Shown: piece by piece, positions 19,963 through 31,849 of the stretch | Layout: each line of letters opens with the position of its first letter | Position numbering within the stretch: the first letter of the stretch is position 1 | DNA from: Aquarana catesbeiana | Lineage: Eukaryota; Chordata; Amphibia; Anura; Ranidae | Assembly (NCBI RefSeq): GCF_042186555.1 | Contig: NC_133330.1 | Location: 166,247,099 to 166,311,098, forward strand | Length of the DNA: 64,000 nucleotides | Direction: 5' to 3' | The notes under the pieces: generated by a model | The model's input: only the letters and a program-made list of their open reading frames with translations | Database searches by the model: none | What the model was told of the DNA's origin: nothing | Translations under genes and position numbers: made by a program

Positions 19963-22900
19963 TCAATCGGTTACATCAGCACCAGGTGCTTGGTAGCTGG
20001 TGATCCAAGACTGATTCATTTTTATGAAGGTTAGCCGATCGACCAATTCGGTGGACAAGCGCACCCTGTGATTGGTTCTAAAGCCTCCAGCAGCACTGAA
20101 TGTGTGTTCCGAAAGAACGCTGGATGAAGGACAGGCCAGTAGCTCAATTGCATACTGTGCAAGCTCTGGCCAGTGATCCATCCTCAAGACCCAGTAACCC
20201 AGAGGATTTTCGGTGGGAAAGGTGTCCAAGTCTGATCTTGCCCCTAGGTATTCCTGCACCATGTGAATCAGACGCTGGCGATGGTTGCTGGAACTGATCA
20301 TACCTTGGGGCTGCAGACTAAAAAATTGTCTGAACGCATCGGTCAGACAGCCACCTTCTCCACCGCTCCTTCTGTGACTGACCGAAGCCTCAGCAACACG
20401 TTGTCCAGGAGGACCAGGAAATTGTAACCTCCCAGGCTCTGGAAACGCATTGCACAAACCTTTCTGCAAGGCCTCCCGAAGATGTTTCAACCTCTGCTCC
20501 CTCTGCGATGGCAAGATAAAGTCTGCAACCTTACCCTTGTAACTTGGATCAAGGAGGGTTGCCAGCCAGTAATGATCCTTTCCCTTGATACCACGAATAT
20601 GAGGACCCTTCCGCAGGCTTTGCAGGATCAGGGAGGCCATGCGGCATAGGTTTGCTGAGGCATTCGGTCAGAAGTCCTCTGGGTCACTAAGGATGACATG
20701 ATCTACAGCCACCTCCTCCCAGCCACGTACAAGTCCATGGGTTTCTTCGGACTGTAAATGATCCCTTGAAGACTGCTGCTGATTCTGAGTGCCAGGCTCC
20801 ACCTCCATGCTGACACAATCCTCCTCCTCCTCTTCCTGTGTGATCGGTGGGCACGCAGGAACACTGTCTGGATAAAGGGGGCCTTGAGAGGTAAGGAAGT
20901 CCTCTTCTTCCTCCCTCTGTTCTGCCTCAAGTGCCCTGTCCATTACTCCACGCAGAGTGTGCTCCAACAGGTGGACAAGAGGGACAGTGTCACTGATGCA
21001 TGCACTGTCACTGCTCACCATCCTCGTGGCCTCCTCAAATGGTGACAGGACAGTGCATGCATCCCTGATCATAGCCCACTGGTGTGGGGAAAAAAAACAA
21101 GCTCTCCTGACCCTGTCCTGGTGCCATAGGTACTCATTGATGGCCCTCTGCTGCATGTGTAGCCGCTGCAGCATGGCCAACATTGAGATCCACCTGATGG
21201 GCATGTCACAGATTAGGCGGTTCTTGGGCAGGTTAAATTCCTTTTGGAGGTCAGTCAGCCGAGCACTGGCATTATATGACCTGCAGAAATGCACACAGAC
21301 TTTCCTGGCCTGCCTCAGGACATCCTGTAAGCCTGGGTACCAGCCCGAAAAACCGCTGTACCACCAAGTTAAGGATGCGAGCCAAACAGGGCACATGGGT
21401 CAGTTGTCTCTGTCGGAGGGCGGAGAGGAGGTTGGTGCCATTGTCGCAAACCACCATACCTGGCTTAAGCTGGCGTGGCGTCAACCACCTCTGCACCTGC
21501 CCCTGCAGAGCTGACAGAATCTCTGCCCCAGTGTGGCTCCTGTCCCCCCAAGTACACCAGCTCAAGCCCTGCATGGTATCTTTTTTGCCTGCGTGCTTAC
21601 GTAGCCCCTTGAATGGCTATGGAGCACCGCTGGTTATGAGGACAAATCAGCACAGGAAGAGGCCATGGAGGAAGAAGAGGAGGGGGTGGAGGAGAGAGGT
21701 GTGGCAGAATCACCACTAGTAGAATTTTGGAGTCGTGCTGGCGGAACAACCTCCAACACTACTGCACCCTGTCCTGCATCCTTCCCAGCTACTGGAAGAG
21801 TCACCCAGTGCGCAGTGAAAGATAGATAACGTCCCTGTCCATGCCTCATGGTCCATGAGTAATATGCACCTTACCGCTGACCACCCTGTCCAGCGAGGCC
21901 AAGACATTGCCTTCCACATGCCGGTAGAGAGCCGGAATCGCCTTCCGTGAGAAAAAGTAGTGTTTGGGAACCTGCCACTGAGGAACAGCACATTCCACAA
22001 ACTCACGAAAGGGGGCAGAGTCTACCAACTGAAAAGGCAGCAGTTGAAGTGTTAGCAATTCAGCCAAGCTAGCATTCAACCATTGGGCATGTGGATGGGT
22101 GGGAGCGAACTTCTTTCGGCGGTGCAGCAGCTGGGGCAGGGAAATTTGCCTGGTACAATCTCATGTTGGTGTACCGATAGCAGATTGCCCGCAAGTACTT
22201 GGCTGTGACACACCTAATTCTACACCTTCATTCCGATGCAGGTTTCAGAGAGGACTGAAGGTATAGTGGGGTTGGAGATCCCAGCTGATGAGGAGCAAGG
22301 AGAGGTCCGCTTTGTTCTTTGGTGTGGGTCTTTTAGGTACACTTGCCAACAAACTGCATGGCAGGTCGACATATGTCTGGTCAAGCATGTGGTGCCCAAG
22401 GGGGTGATGTTTTGGCCACGCAAGATACGCTTGAGACATATGTTGCAAATAGCAGCGGTGGGATCTGATGCACTTGTCTCAAAAAAGGCCCACACCAAAG
22501 AACTTTTGGAATAACGCACAGAGACAGCAGCGCCCTGCACATGCGGAGCTCTGTGGTGTGATGCAGTCGGTGTGCTGCTCTTAAGCTGGCCCCTGGTGGG
22601 CATCCTGCCTCCTTGGAGATGGAGGGCATCCTGCCTCCTCTCTCCTATCAGGCACCCATGTGGAGACAGTGACCTCATCATCCCCTCCCTCCTCATCACT
22701 GGAGCAAACCTGGCAGTATGTTGCAGCTGGGGGAACATGACTGCCAGATTGCTGTCCTTCTTGGGCACCCCCTCTCTCTGGGCTCATGTTACTGCCTTCC
22801 TCAAGCTGGGTACCATCATCTGAGCCTTCAAAACGCTGGGCATCCTCCTGGAGCATGTACCCAACACTGTGGTCAAACAGTTCGAGGGACTCCTCAGGAG

Positions 22901-23240
22901 GACATGGTGGAGCTAGGGAAGGAGTGACTGATGCCATTGAGCCGAGGGAAGAGGCTGCGTTGGCAGCTGCTTTGCCAGACAAAGTACCCCAAGCCTTGGT
23001 GAGAGAGGATGAGGAGGACGGCTTGGTCATCCACTCTACCAAGTCTTCAACATGTTGCAGCTCAACACGGCCAGCTGCCGAAAAAAAGGACAAGCGTGTT
23101 CCACGGCCACGTGCTGATGAAGATGCACTGTCTCCATGACCAGCACTGTTGCCTCTAGACATAGAGCCTGCTTGCCCTCTTTTATTGGCTTGTGACTGTC
23201 TGCCTCTCCTTGTTGGCCTTCCAGACATACTAATGGCCTG
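19963..23240 (-). pseudogene. hAT-family transposase with BED zinc finger, disrupted
   Basis: Reading from 23229 on the minus strand, the N-terminus MSGRPTRRGRQ leads a Ser- and Glu-rich region. A BED zinc finger follows (VWAFFET, then C-X2-C and H-X4-H, about 22520-22360). The RNase-H-like core includes YFFSRKAIPALY (about 21970) and VVCDNGTNLLSAL with VPCLARILNLVVQ (about 21370-21450). IRWISMLAMLQRL lies near 21190. The C-terminal dimerisation domain has SSSVLSEHTFSAAGGFRTNHRVR near 20050-20110. The segments lie in different frames, and a TGA at 20670-20668 separates the last two. Some breaks could be introns, but a stop amid conserved sequence suggests decay. The host element's exact target duplication and termini support hAT. 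Confidence 0.85.
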
Positions 23241-23329
23241 CAGTGAGATGTAGCTGCACAAAGCTGGGATGTATATTTATACTGATACTGCAGCTAGCAG
23301 AATCAACTGCCTGCCTGTAGTATTATTAG

Positions 23330-24300
23330 GATCAGAACACCAGCAATTGTCTTCAGGTAGCTTTAGGTGCACACTGTGCAGAGGACACAGTACACTAACT
23401 GTAAATACTGCAGCTGCCTGCCTGTGGTATTAATTTGATCAGAACACCAGCAATTGTCTTCAGGTAGCTTTAGGTGCACACTGTGCAGAGGACACAGTGC
23501 ACTAACTGCAAATATTGCAGCTGTCTGTCTGTGGTATTAATAGGATCAGAACACCAGCAGTTGTCTTCAGGTAGCTTTAGGTGCACACTGTGCAGAGGAC
23601 ACAGTACACTAGCTGTAAATAATGCAGCTGCCTGCCTGTGGTACTAATAGGATCAGAAGAACACCAGCAATTTTCTTCAGGTAGCTTTAGGTGCACACTG
23701 TGCAGAGGACACAGTACACTAACTGTAAATACCGCAGCTGCCTGCCTGTGGTACTAATAGGATCAGAAGAACACCAGCAATTTTCTTCAGGTAGCTTTAG
23801 GTGCACACTGTGCAGAGGACACAGTACACTAACTGTAAATACTGCAGCTGCCTGCCTGTGGTATTAATAGGATCAGAACAACAGCAATTGCCTCCAGGTA
23901 GCTTTAGGTGCACACTGTGCAGAGGATGCACTGCATTAACTGTAAATACTGTAGCTGCCTGCCTGTGGTATTAATAGGATCAGAAGAACACCAGTAATTT
24001 TCTTCAGGTAGCTTTAGGTGCACACTGTGCAGAGGACACAGTACACTGACTGTAAACCCTGCAGCTGCCTGCCTGTGGTATTAATAGGATCAGAACACCA
24101 GCAATTGTCTTCAGGCAGCTTTAGGTGCACACTGTGCAGAGGACACAGTACACTAACTGTAAATACTGCAGATGCCTTCCTGTGGTACTAATAGGATCAG
24201 AAGAACACCAGCAATTTTCTTCAGGTAGCTTTAGGTGCACACTGTGCAAAGGACACAGTGCACTAACTGTAAATACTGTAAATACTGTAAAAACACCTGC
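23330..24300. repeat. 108-bp tandem array of the hAT
   Basis: About nine units each contain GGTGCACACTGTGCAGAGGA and GCAGCTGCCTGCCTGTGGTA, spaced 107-110 bp. Units are similar throughout, with no unique spacer, so it is not a CRISPR array. It lies upstream of the transposase start and could hold promoter or transposase-binding sites. Confidence 0.9.
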
Positions 24301-24350
24301 CTGCCTGTCAGTAGGAAGAGAATAACAGGAACAAATCTAGCTAAACTGAA

Positions 24351-24372
24351 TACAATATATATATATATGTAA

Positions 24373-24411
<39 letters not shown>

Positions 24412-24450
24412 GACAACACCTGGGATGCATATATATATATATATACACAA
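24351..24450. repeat. AT/AC microsatellites
   Basis: Runs of (TA)n, (AC)n and a second (TA)n lie between the tandem array and the right end of the hAT. Confidence 0.9.
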
Positions 24451-24818
24451 TACATTGTAAGTGCAGCTAACTGACTCGTCTGCCTACTCTATCTAACTTA
24501 AATCAAATGACACTGTCTCTCTGTCTATCTCTCTCCGCTGCCGCAACACACTACACAAGGCCACCACGCAGGTGGCCTTATATAGTGTGGGCCGTGTACT
24601 AAACCCCCTGAGCCATAATTGGCCAAAGCCACCATGGCTTTTACCAATCATCAGCCAGCAATGCACTGCGATGCCGCAGTGAATTATGGGCCGTGACGCG
24701 CCACTCGAATTTGGCGCGAACAGCCCATAACGTTCGCAATTCGACGAGCGGTCGAACATGCGATGTTCGAGTCGAACATGGGTTCAACGCGAACTCGAAG
24801 CTCATCCCTAATCAAGAC

Positions 24819-25230
24819 GCCTCCTGTATAGAGAAATTAGTCGCATACATTGCTCAGGTGTGATTTTGGCCCATTCTTCCACACAAACAAATCTCAAATC
24901 TTGAAGTAACGTGGGCTTCTATGAACTGTGATCTTTAGTTCTTTCCATAGATTTTCTATTAGATTCAAGACAGGCGATTGGTTGGGTCATTCTAGCAGCT
25001 TTATTTTCTTTATTTGAAACCAATTTAAAGTGTCCTTGGCTTTGTGTTTGGAATCATTGTCTCGCTGAAATGTCCACCCTCGTTTCATCTTCATCATCCT
25101 GGTAGATGGCAGCAGATTTTTATCAAGAATGTCTTGGTACATTTTTCCATTCATCCTTCCTTCATTCATATGAAGTTTGCCAGTACTGTATGCTGAAAAA
25201 CAGCTCCACACCATGATGTTCCCAGTATAC
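24819..25230 (-). pseudogene. Tc1/mariner element A, fragment 3: transposase C-terminal part
   Basis: The minus strand encodes NIMVWSCFSAYSTGKLHMNE, then GWTFQRDNDSKHKAKDT with the second catalytic Asp, and LNWFQIKKIKLLE, all Tc1 transposase signatures. The frame stops after KLLE; the homologous copy at 33426-34512 continues. Homology ends abruptly at about 25230, next to the LINE. The N-terminal half is absent. Confidence 0.85.
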
Positions 25231-25641
25231 ATTTATGACATACAAAAACACAAAAAATAGAAATAGACATCATTGCGATACTGGTAACATATCATCTCAT
25301 GTTTTAAACAATTTGTGAGCTCTTAATGATTTAGTTTGATATTTAAGCCTGCGTAGTTATACCGTCTAAGCTGATTAAAGTGCAGGTGAGCACCACTATC
25401 CACTCAACGAGTGGCGTCCACCTATTGCAAACACGCTAGGGCTATTGTTGCTGTGCTAAATGTGTTTTCTCTGTTGGGGAAGCTCAATGTGTGTCACATT
25501 ATTGGTCTGATGAGAGAGTATGATTTAGGTGATCGTGTAGCGCTGTAACATATAAGGGGAGAAAGGGAGAAGGAAGAGTAAGAGTAGAGGGGACAAGGGA
25601 GTAAGGAATACAGAGATTAAGAGAAAGAGATTCCACTCTGG

Positions 25642-28600
25642 TCACACAGTTGCATTGGTGGAATCCTCTGTAGCCCATGAAATAAATTCCGCAGAATAGC
25701 GGAAGATAGACCACGAGGTCCAGGTCTTGGAAAATTGTTCCTCCTTACCCGTTTCCTGCGACAACATCTGTTCCATTCTATTAATTTGGTCCACTTCAAT
25801 TGCCCAATCCCCCAGGGAAGGCATGCTTGTCGACTTCCAATGTCTGGGCAGAACCGTTCTAGCTGCCGCCAGAAAGTGACGCAGAACGTCTTTTTTGACC
25901 GATTTAAGCGGGCCAGGGAGCATAGATAGCAAGGCTACCTCAGGAGAGGATGCAACCGAGGTCGCCATGAGTCTGCAGTACAAGTCGAGGATCTTTTGCC
26001 AGAACCTCCGCACAGGGGGGCACTCCCACCAAATGTGGCGTAAGGTTCCCTTTGATGACAAACAACGCCAGCAGGTATCTGGGAGCGCCGGGTTTATGCA
26101 GCGTAATGTCGAGGGGCATCTATACCAACGGGTCAGTAATTTGAATCCCTTTTCTTGCGATTTGGAGGCTAAGGATATTTTATGAGTCAGAATGAAGCAC
26201 TTTTGCCAATCTACAGGTGAGATGGGGTGACCCAAATCTTCCCTCCAGGCCTGTGTGTATGGGGGGAGGTCAGGATTATAGACCATATGTATGAGAGAGT
26301 ATAGTTGAGAGATCACATGCGTAGGAGGGTCAATCTGGAGCAGCATGTTCTCCAAGTCTGTTGTGTCAGTAAGTACATCAGGTAATGATGGGAAGGTTCG
26401 AATAAAAGATAGCACCTGTTGCCTCTGCAGCCAGTGCGTCGAAGTATGGGAAGGTGGGCCGGAGGGAACGTCTTGAATCAGAGAAGAATCTGAACGCAGG
26501 ATTTGGGCAAGTCGTCTGTGGTCCTTCTTGCACCAAGGGCCAAAGCTCTCTACTTGTAGGACCAGTGGAAAAGCCGGAGTTCCAAACAGTGGAGTCATGG
26601 GTCCTTTCAGAGGAGATAGGGTCTTGGAGGAATTCATTCGGGTCCAAATTTGTATAGTTTGTCGGGTGAGGTCACTCAGGGGTATTCCCCCTTTAAGGAA
26701 TTCAGTAGGCGTCCACGGTAGTGCGCGGAGATCTATTGAATTGAGATGGCTCTCTATTTGTACCCATAGTTTGGTGGAGGAATGATGGAACCAGTTAACT
26801 ATACGTGTTAGTACTGCTGCTCTATAGTATATAGAGGCATCTGGAGCTCCAGCTCCACCACGGATCTTGGGAAGCGACAGCGTCTCATAGCGTATCCGAG
26901 GACGAGCCCCCCCCCAGATAAAGGAGGAGAACATTTGGCGGAGTTTCTTAAAGAACCAGGAGGGTATTGAAATAGGAATTGTCTGGAACAAATAAAGAAA
27001 CCGAGGGAGGACGTCCATTTTTAGAGCATTCACTCTCCCTAGCCACGATAGGCGTTTTTTCGTGTAATTTGATAGATCAGTCTTGGTTCTAAGCAGAAGG
27101 AGAGCATAGTTCAGAGAGAACAATTGGGACCTTTCTGTGGGTATTTGGATTCCGAGGTAACGGATGGAAGTGGATCCTGTTTTAAAGGGAAACTTAGTGG
27201 AGACTTGGCGGAGGGCCTCCTGGGATAAAGAAATGTTCAGGATTTCTGACTTAGTATGATTCACTTTGAAATTGCTCAGCTTCCCAAACCTCGTGAATTC
27301 CTGCATAATATGTGTTAAAGATATATGGGGTTGGGTTACAAACATTAGTAGGTCATCCGCAAAGAGAGCCAGTTTGGAATGAATAGGGCCTATCGATACA
27401 CCCGAGATGTTAGGGTTATTGCGCAAGGCAATTGCCAGGTGTTCCATGACAAGGACATAGAGAAGGGGAGATAAAGGACAGCCTTGTCGTGTCCCATTAT
27501 GGATGGAAAATGAAGGTGATAATAAGCCGTTCACCCGTATTCTAGCAGAAGGAGAGGAGTAAAGGGACATAATTCGGGATAGCATTTTGGGGCCCAGACC
27601 TATCTGTTTCAAAGACATCTGGAGGAATTGCCAGTCAACACGGTCAAATGCCTTTTCCGCATCGACCGTCAAAAGACATAGAGGGACATCATGGGTGCGT
27701 GCATAGTCGGTAAGGAGCAGAGTTTTCAGGGTGTTATCCCTTGCCTCGCGACCGCTTACAAAACCCACCTGGTCCAGGTGTATGAGGCGGGGGAGAAGCG
27801 GTTTCAATCCAGTGGCTAAAATTTTTGCATATATTTTCAAGTCCACTCCAATTAACGATATGGGCCTATAATTAGCGCACTAAGTAGGGTCCTTATCTGG
27901 TTTTGGGATAATGGTAATGTGGGCTTCAAGTGTTTGTGGTGGGAACGCCAAGCCTTCCGATATGGAATTGAATACCCTTGTCAAGAAGGGGGTCAATAGG
28001 GGAGCAAATGTCTTGTAAAATTTAGGGGTGAAGCCGTCGGGCCCGGGGCTTTTACCGGACGGGGTGGTCGCTATCGCCCCTAAGACCTCATCCACTGTAA
28101 TTGCCTGTTCTAGTTCTTCTACAGTATCGCCGTCCAGTGTAGGGAGCTCCGTCTCCTCAATATAAGACTGTCTATCGGTGTCAGGTGTAAGGGTGGGGCT
28201 AGAAGAGACGCCGGGCGAAAGATTGTATAGTGTTTGGTAGAAATCTCGGAATGTTTGTGATATCTTGGAGGGCTCACTGAGCATTTCTCCAGAGGGGGCC
28301 CGAATCTGGGGTATAAATGTGGAAGACGTGTTTGGGTGAAGGGTGCGAGCTAACGGTCTACCGCATTTATCTTGGAATCGGTACTGATGTAATGCAAGTC
28401 TGTCCACATAGGTACGAGCCGAAGCCTCATATAAGTCCTTGAGTTGGGATCGAGCCGTTGAGACCTCTGTAAGAGTCCCCACCGTTGGAGCTCGTTTATG
28501 TTGGGTCTCAAGGTCTCGAAGCTTTTGCATTGCTGAGGTTATCGCGGCTGAGCGAACCTTTTTCAAGCGGGTCCCCATCTGAATAAAGATTCCTCGCAGG

Positions 28601-29466
28601 ACAGCTTTAAGTGCCTCCCATTGTATGGGTAGCGAGGTAGTGTCCGATGCATGATCTATTAAAAAATTAGAAATGGTTTCTGAGACCTTTTGGGAACAGT
28701 CAGAGTTTGTGAGAATGGAATCATTCAGCCTCCACGTCCACTCCCTCACTGGCGTGGAGGGAATCATTAGTGTCAGATATATAGGCGAGTGGTCAGACCA
28801 GACCATTGAGTCTATCTCGCATTCAGGTGACCAATCCAAACAGCTGTGGTCAAGAAGAAAATAGTCTATACGACTATAAGAGTGATGGACCTGTGAGAAG
28901 TGGGTATAGTTGCGATTTTTGGGGAACAGAACCCGCCAAATGTCAATTAGACGTAAATCGTATATAGCCCGTTTAAATGCCCTTAACTTAGTAAAGGAGA
29001 TGGATGAGCGAGAGGTTGATGAGTCTAAGAGTGGATCCAGGGGGACGTTAAAATCCCCGCCTATGATTATTTTACCCTCTGCAAATTCCGACAAGATCCT
29101 CATGTACCGCAGAGCAGACGATATTTGATTAGTATTTGGTAGGTAGAGGTTGGCAATAGTGAATTTCGTGCCCCATAAGGAGAATTTTACGAACACATAC
29201 CTTCCCTGGGGGTCCGAGACCTGGTCTATCAGGTCAATTGGAAGCGTTTTGTGGAATGCAATAGAAACGCCTTTGGTTTTCTGAGACGGGTTTGTACTGT
29301 GAAACCATCTGTTAAAGTACCTGTTGGAGCAGGAGGGGATGGAGTTTGTGTGGAAATGAGTTTCCTGTAACAGTAACACATTGACCTGTTGTTTATGCAT
29401 TTGGTAGAGGATTTGCCCTCTCTTAGATGCTATATCGAGGCCATTTACATTGTAGGAGCAGGGCCA
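25642..29466 (-). pseudogene. L1-like ORF2: endonuclease and reverse transcriptase, one stop codon
   Basis: The endonuclease domain shows YNVNGLDIASKRGQIL, LLLQETHF, GGDFNVPLDP and WSDHSPIYLTL (29450-28700). The reverse transcriptase shows FVSGREARDNTLK, DAEKAFDRVDW, NGTRQGCPLSPLLY and the catalytic LFADDLLMF (27770-27340). A C-terminal CCHC-type motif C-X2-C-X7-H-X4-C (CWRCLSSKG to WWECP) is near 26070. The protein nicks target DNA and copies LINE RNA. The frame is broken only by a TAG at 27882-27880, where the context suggests a CAG-to-TAG change, so about 1250 codons are otherwise intact. The true start is unclear because the open frame extends upstream of the first ATG at 29400. Confidence 0.92.
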
Positions 29467-30551
29467 TAGTGGAATGAGAAAAAGAGAGTCAGCCTAGAGA
29501 CAACAGAGGGAGGAAGAGGGATGGGAGAGGGGGGGAATTATAAGGTGGCAAAAATATACCAGGACACAACTAGGTAGGGGGGACACCTAAATAAGGAGCC
29601 TAACAAATCTAAGGGGTCCACGAAAACGGGACACCACGTGAAAAATCACGTACAAAGGCACTATCCGTGCCCGACCTATTGAGGGTGGGAGGTTGAAGTG
29701 GAGAGTCTGAGCCGTGAGCCCAGTAGCATGACAGGCATATGTAGCTTATTTGAGGCACATCAGTGTAACAAAACAGTTAAACAGCAGAACACACATCAGA
29801 TCGTCTGTGAAGGAGGGTGGGGGTCCGCGTGGGCAAATGACTTCGTACAAGCCCACCCTCCCTCCTTCACAGAGGAGACATCAATCCGTAAAATAACATC
29901 ATGGGAAGGGGGAAGTAAACATTTTCAACATATGCTATCCATAGACCCCAACAGGGGCCTCGGAAACAAATCTGTGTAATAATACTGAAGTCAGTAACAG
30001 TGTGTAGTAACATTTTAAGGTGAGACTAAGCGGTGTATGAGAAACCGTATACAGAGAGCTAGAGGTGTCCATGTGGACAATGGCAAGAGACCGTGGACCC
30101 ATCCAGTCCATCTATCGGCCCCTCTACCTGTATCCAGGTGGAACATCTCCACTAAATACCTAAATATAAGGCCAGTGTGGTAAAATATGTTAGAAGCTCA
30201 ATAATAGCATAACCAATTCAAACATCAGAAATTTGCAGTCCTTTAGCCTCTCCCGAACCCCAGCCAGGTATAATACACTAGCGAAGGGCAGGGAGAAGGC
30301 CTGTCAATGTATTGCTCCCTCTATCCTGAGACATTGGGGTACGGAGCAGGTCATCTTGTCTCCTATCGTAACATATCTTGCTGAAATCAGGTGGAACAAA
30401 GGAAGAAAAAAAAAAAAAAAAATTCTGTAAAGGGGTAGTGGGGAATCCAAACCTCATCCTGATCATGAGACAAGAGATGAGCAGCGCACTGAGAGGGTGC
30501 TAGTCATGTGGGGAACGCTGAAATGGCTTCATGTAACGTCTTAGAGGTACC
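29467..30551 (-). other. Spacer between ORF1 and ORF2 of the LINE
   Basis: No long ORF is present. The region holds a 17-A run at 30405-30421 and an inverted repeat around the GGGAGGGTGGGGGTCCGCG segment (29810-29875: AAGGAGGGTGGG versus CCCACCCTCCCTCCTT). The spacer is long for an L1. Confidence 0.45.
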
Positions 30552-31752
30552 TTAAGCTTCTGGGGAGGTAGGCCGACGTATTCTGGGGCCTATAGAATGT
30601 GATCTGGACCTCGGTTGCCTGCGTCGTTGTGGGAGAGGGTCCCGTATTTGCACCCTGATGCGGTCATCCGGCGGGTCCAGCCAGTTCGGTACCTCAATTG
30701 GGTCTTGTTCCAGAAAGCTGAAAAAGGCTGGGAGTTGATCCGGGTCGGATAGGGTAAATTTGTGCTCAGCTCTGGTCACCTTGATACTGAAGGGGTGTCC
30801 CCACGTATAAGTTGCTCCGGCTTGACGTATCAGATCTAGTAGTGGGCGGACCATTCGGCGCATGTGGAGAGTGTTGCGAGAGAGGTCTGGGTATAAGTGG
30901 ATAGCAGAACCATCAAAGTTCACGGGACCCAAACGCCATGCCTTGCGCATAAGTTCTTCTTTAAGGGTGTAATAATGAACCCTGCAGAGGACATCGCGTG
31001 GGCGGTCACTTTGTTCTCTCCTCGGCCCCCCCCACTCTGTGCACCCGGTCTAGTTCAATGGGTGATGAAACCTCTCTGCCCAGGACTATGTTGAGGATGG
31101 CAATGACGGAAGGTTTTAAGTCTGTACCCGCTGTGGCCTCCGGTATGCCCTGTAACCGTATATTATTCCTGCGGCTCCTATTTTCTCCATCTTCTATGCG
31201 CAGTTGATGTTGTCGTATACGGTGCAAGTGCTCCCTGGAGGCCTGCTCAAGGGACGTGATGCGGGCTGCATGATCAGATTGAATGTCAGTTAGGGCAGAC
31301 ACTGCGGTCTTATTAGTCGAGACCTGCCGTTGGAGGGCCTGGAGGTCTTTGTGGAGTGAGGTCTCCATTTTGATCGCCCAGGACTCAAACTCCGCTCTGA
31401 AGGCCGCCAGAAGGGTCGAGGCCTCGGATCTATTCGATCCTCCTGTAGCTTGAGGGGCCACATCTCTAGGACCCATGTCCGAAAGAGGGGCAGCAGGGGT
31501 CTCAGACCTGGACGCCACATCTGATAGGTCCGAGTGCAGGACGGGAGGGTCATCCGAATCCTCGCTGCTGTCTGTCGCCGGCTGAGTGGGAGGGGGAGGC
31601 TTGCCCTTCCCCGGGTTTCGAGCGGACGCCATCTTGTCCTTGGGAGTGCGGGAATCAGATTGAGATGTGCGGAGCAGGTATCGTTGGATTGTGCCCTGTT
31701 GCAGGTCCGTGGACTCAGTAGATCGAGCACTGTGTGTGGACATGCTTTTCAA
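30552..31752 (-). pseudogene. L1-like ORF1 RNA-binding protein, one frameshift
   Basis: The N-terminal part is Ser/Pro-rich and polar. A predicted coiled coil follows (about 31400-31250, heptad-like with SLEQASREHLHRIRQHQLRIED). An RRM-like region has RRNNIRLQGIPE and ELDRVHRVGG. The frame breaks at a run of eight C (G on the coding strand) at about 31025-31032. In the next frame the sequence continues with SDRPRDVLCRVHYYTLKEEL, and the C-terminal domain runs to 30552. ORF1 proteins trimerise and coat LINE RNA. A one-base slip in the homopolymer, real or an assembly error, explains the break. Confidence 0.85.
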
Positions 31753-31849
31753 AGATGTGCGACGACTGGAGAATAGCCTGTCAGCTACGGGCAGTTGCGG
31801 AGCTCAGCAGCTCATTGCTTAGCCATATATGGTCTGTTCTGCTTCTCTG

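Larger units (their letters stand above)
14877..24810 (-). mobile_element. 9.9-kb hAT transposon with long subterminal tandem repeats
   Basis: Termini TAGGGATGAGC and GCTCATCCCTA are exact inverted repeats of 11 bp, and ATCAAGAC is duplicated at 14869-14876 and 24811-24818. A hAT transposase is encoded on the minus strand (19963-23240). Tandem arrays lie on both sides: about 138-bp units at 15835-16089 plus 18855-19870, and about 108-bp units at 23330-24300. An LTR element is nested at 16095-18849. The transposase reading frame is broken, so this copy is probably immobile unless introns explain the breaks. Confidence 0.9.

Noticed and set aside
20957..21719. Plus-strand ORFs of 185 and 147 codons
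   Set aside because: They are antisense to the hAT transposase core.
23330..24300. Possible CRISPR-like array
   Set aside because: The units are about 108 bp and similar throughout, with no unique spacers, and the DNA is vertebrate.
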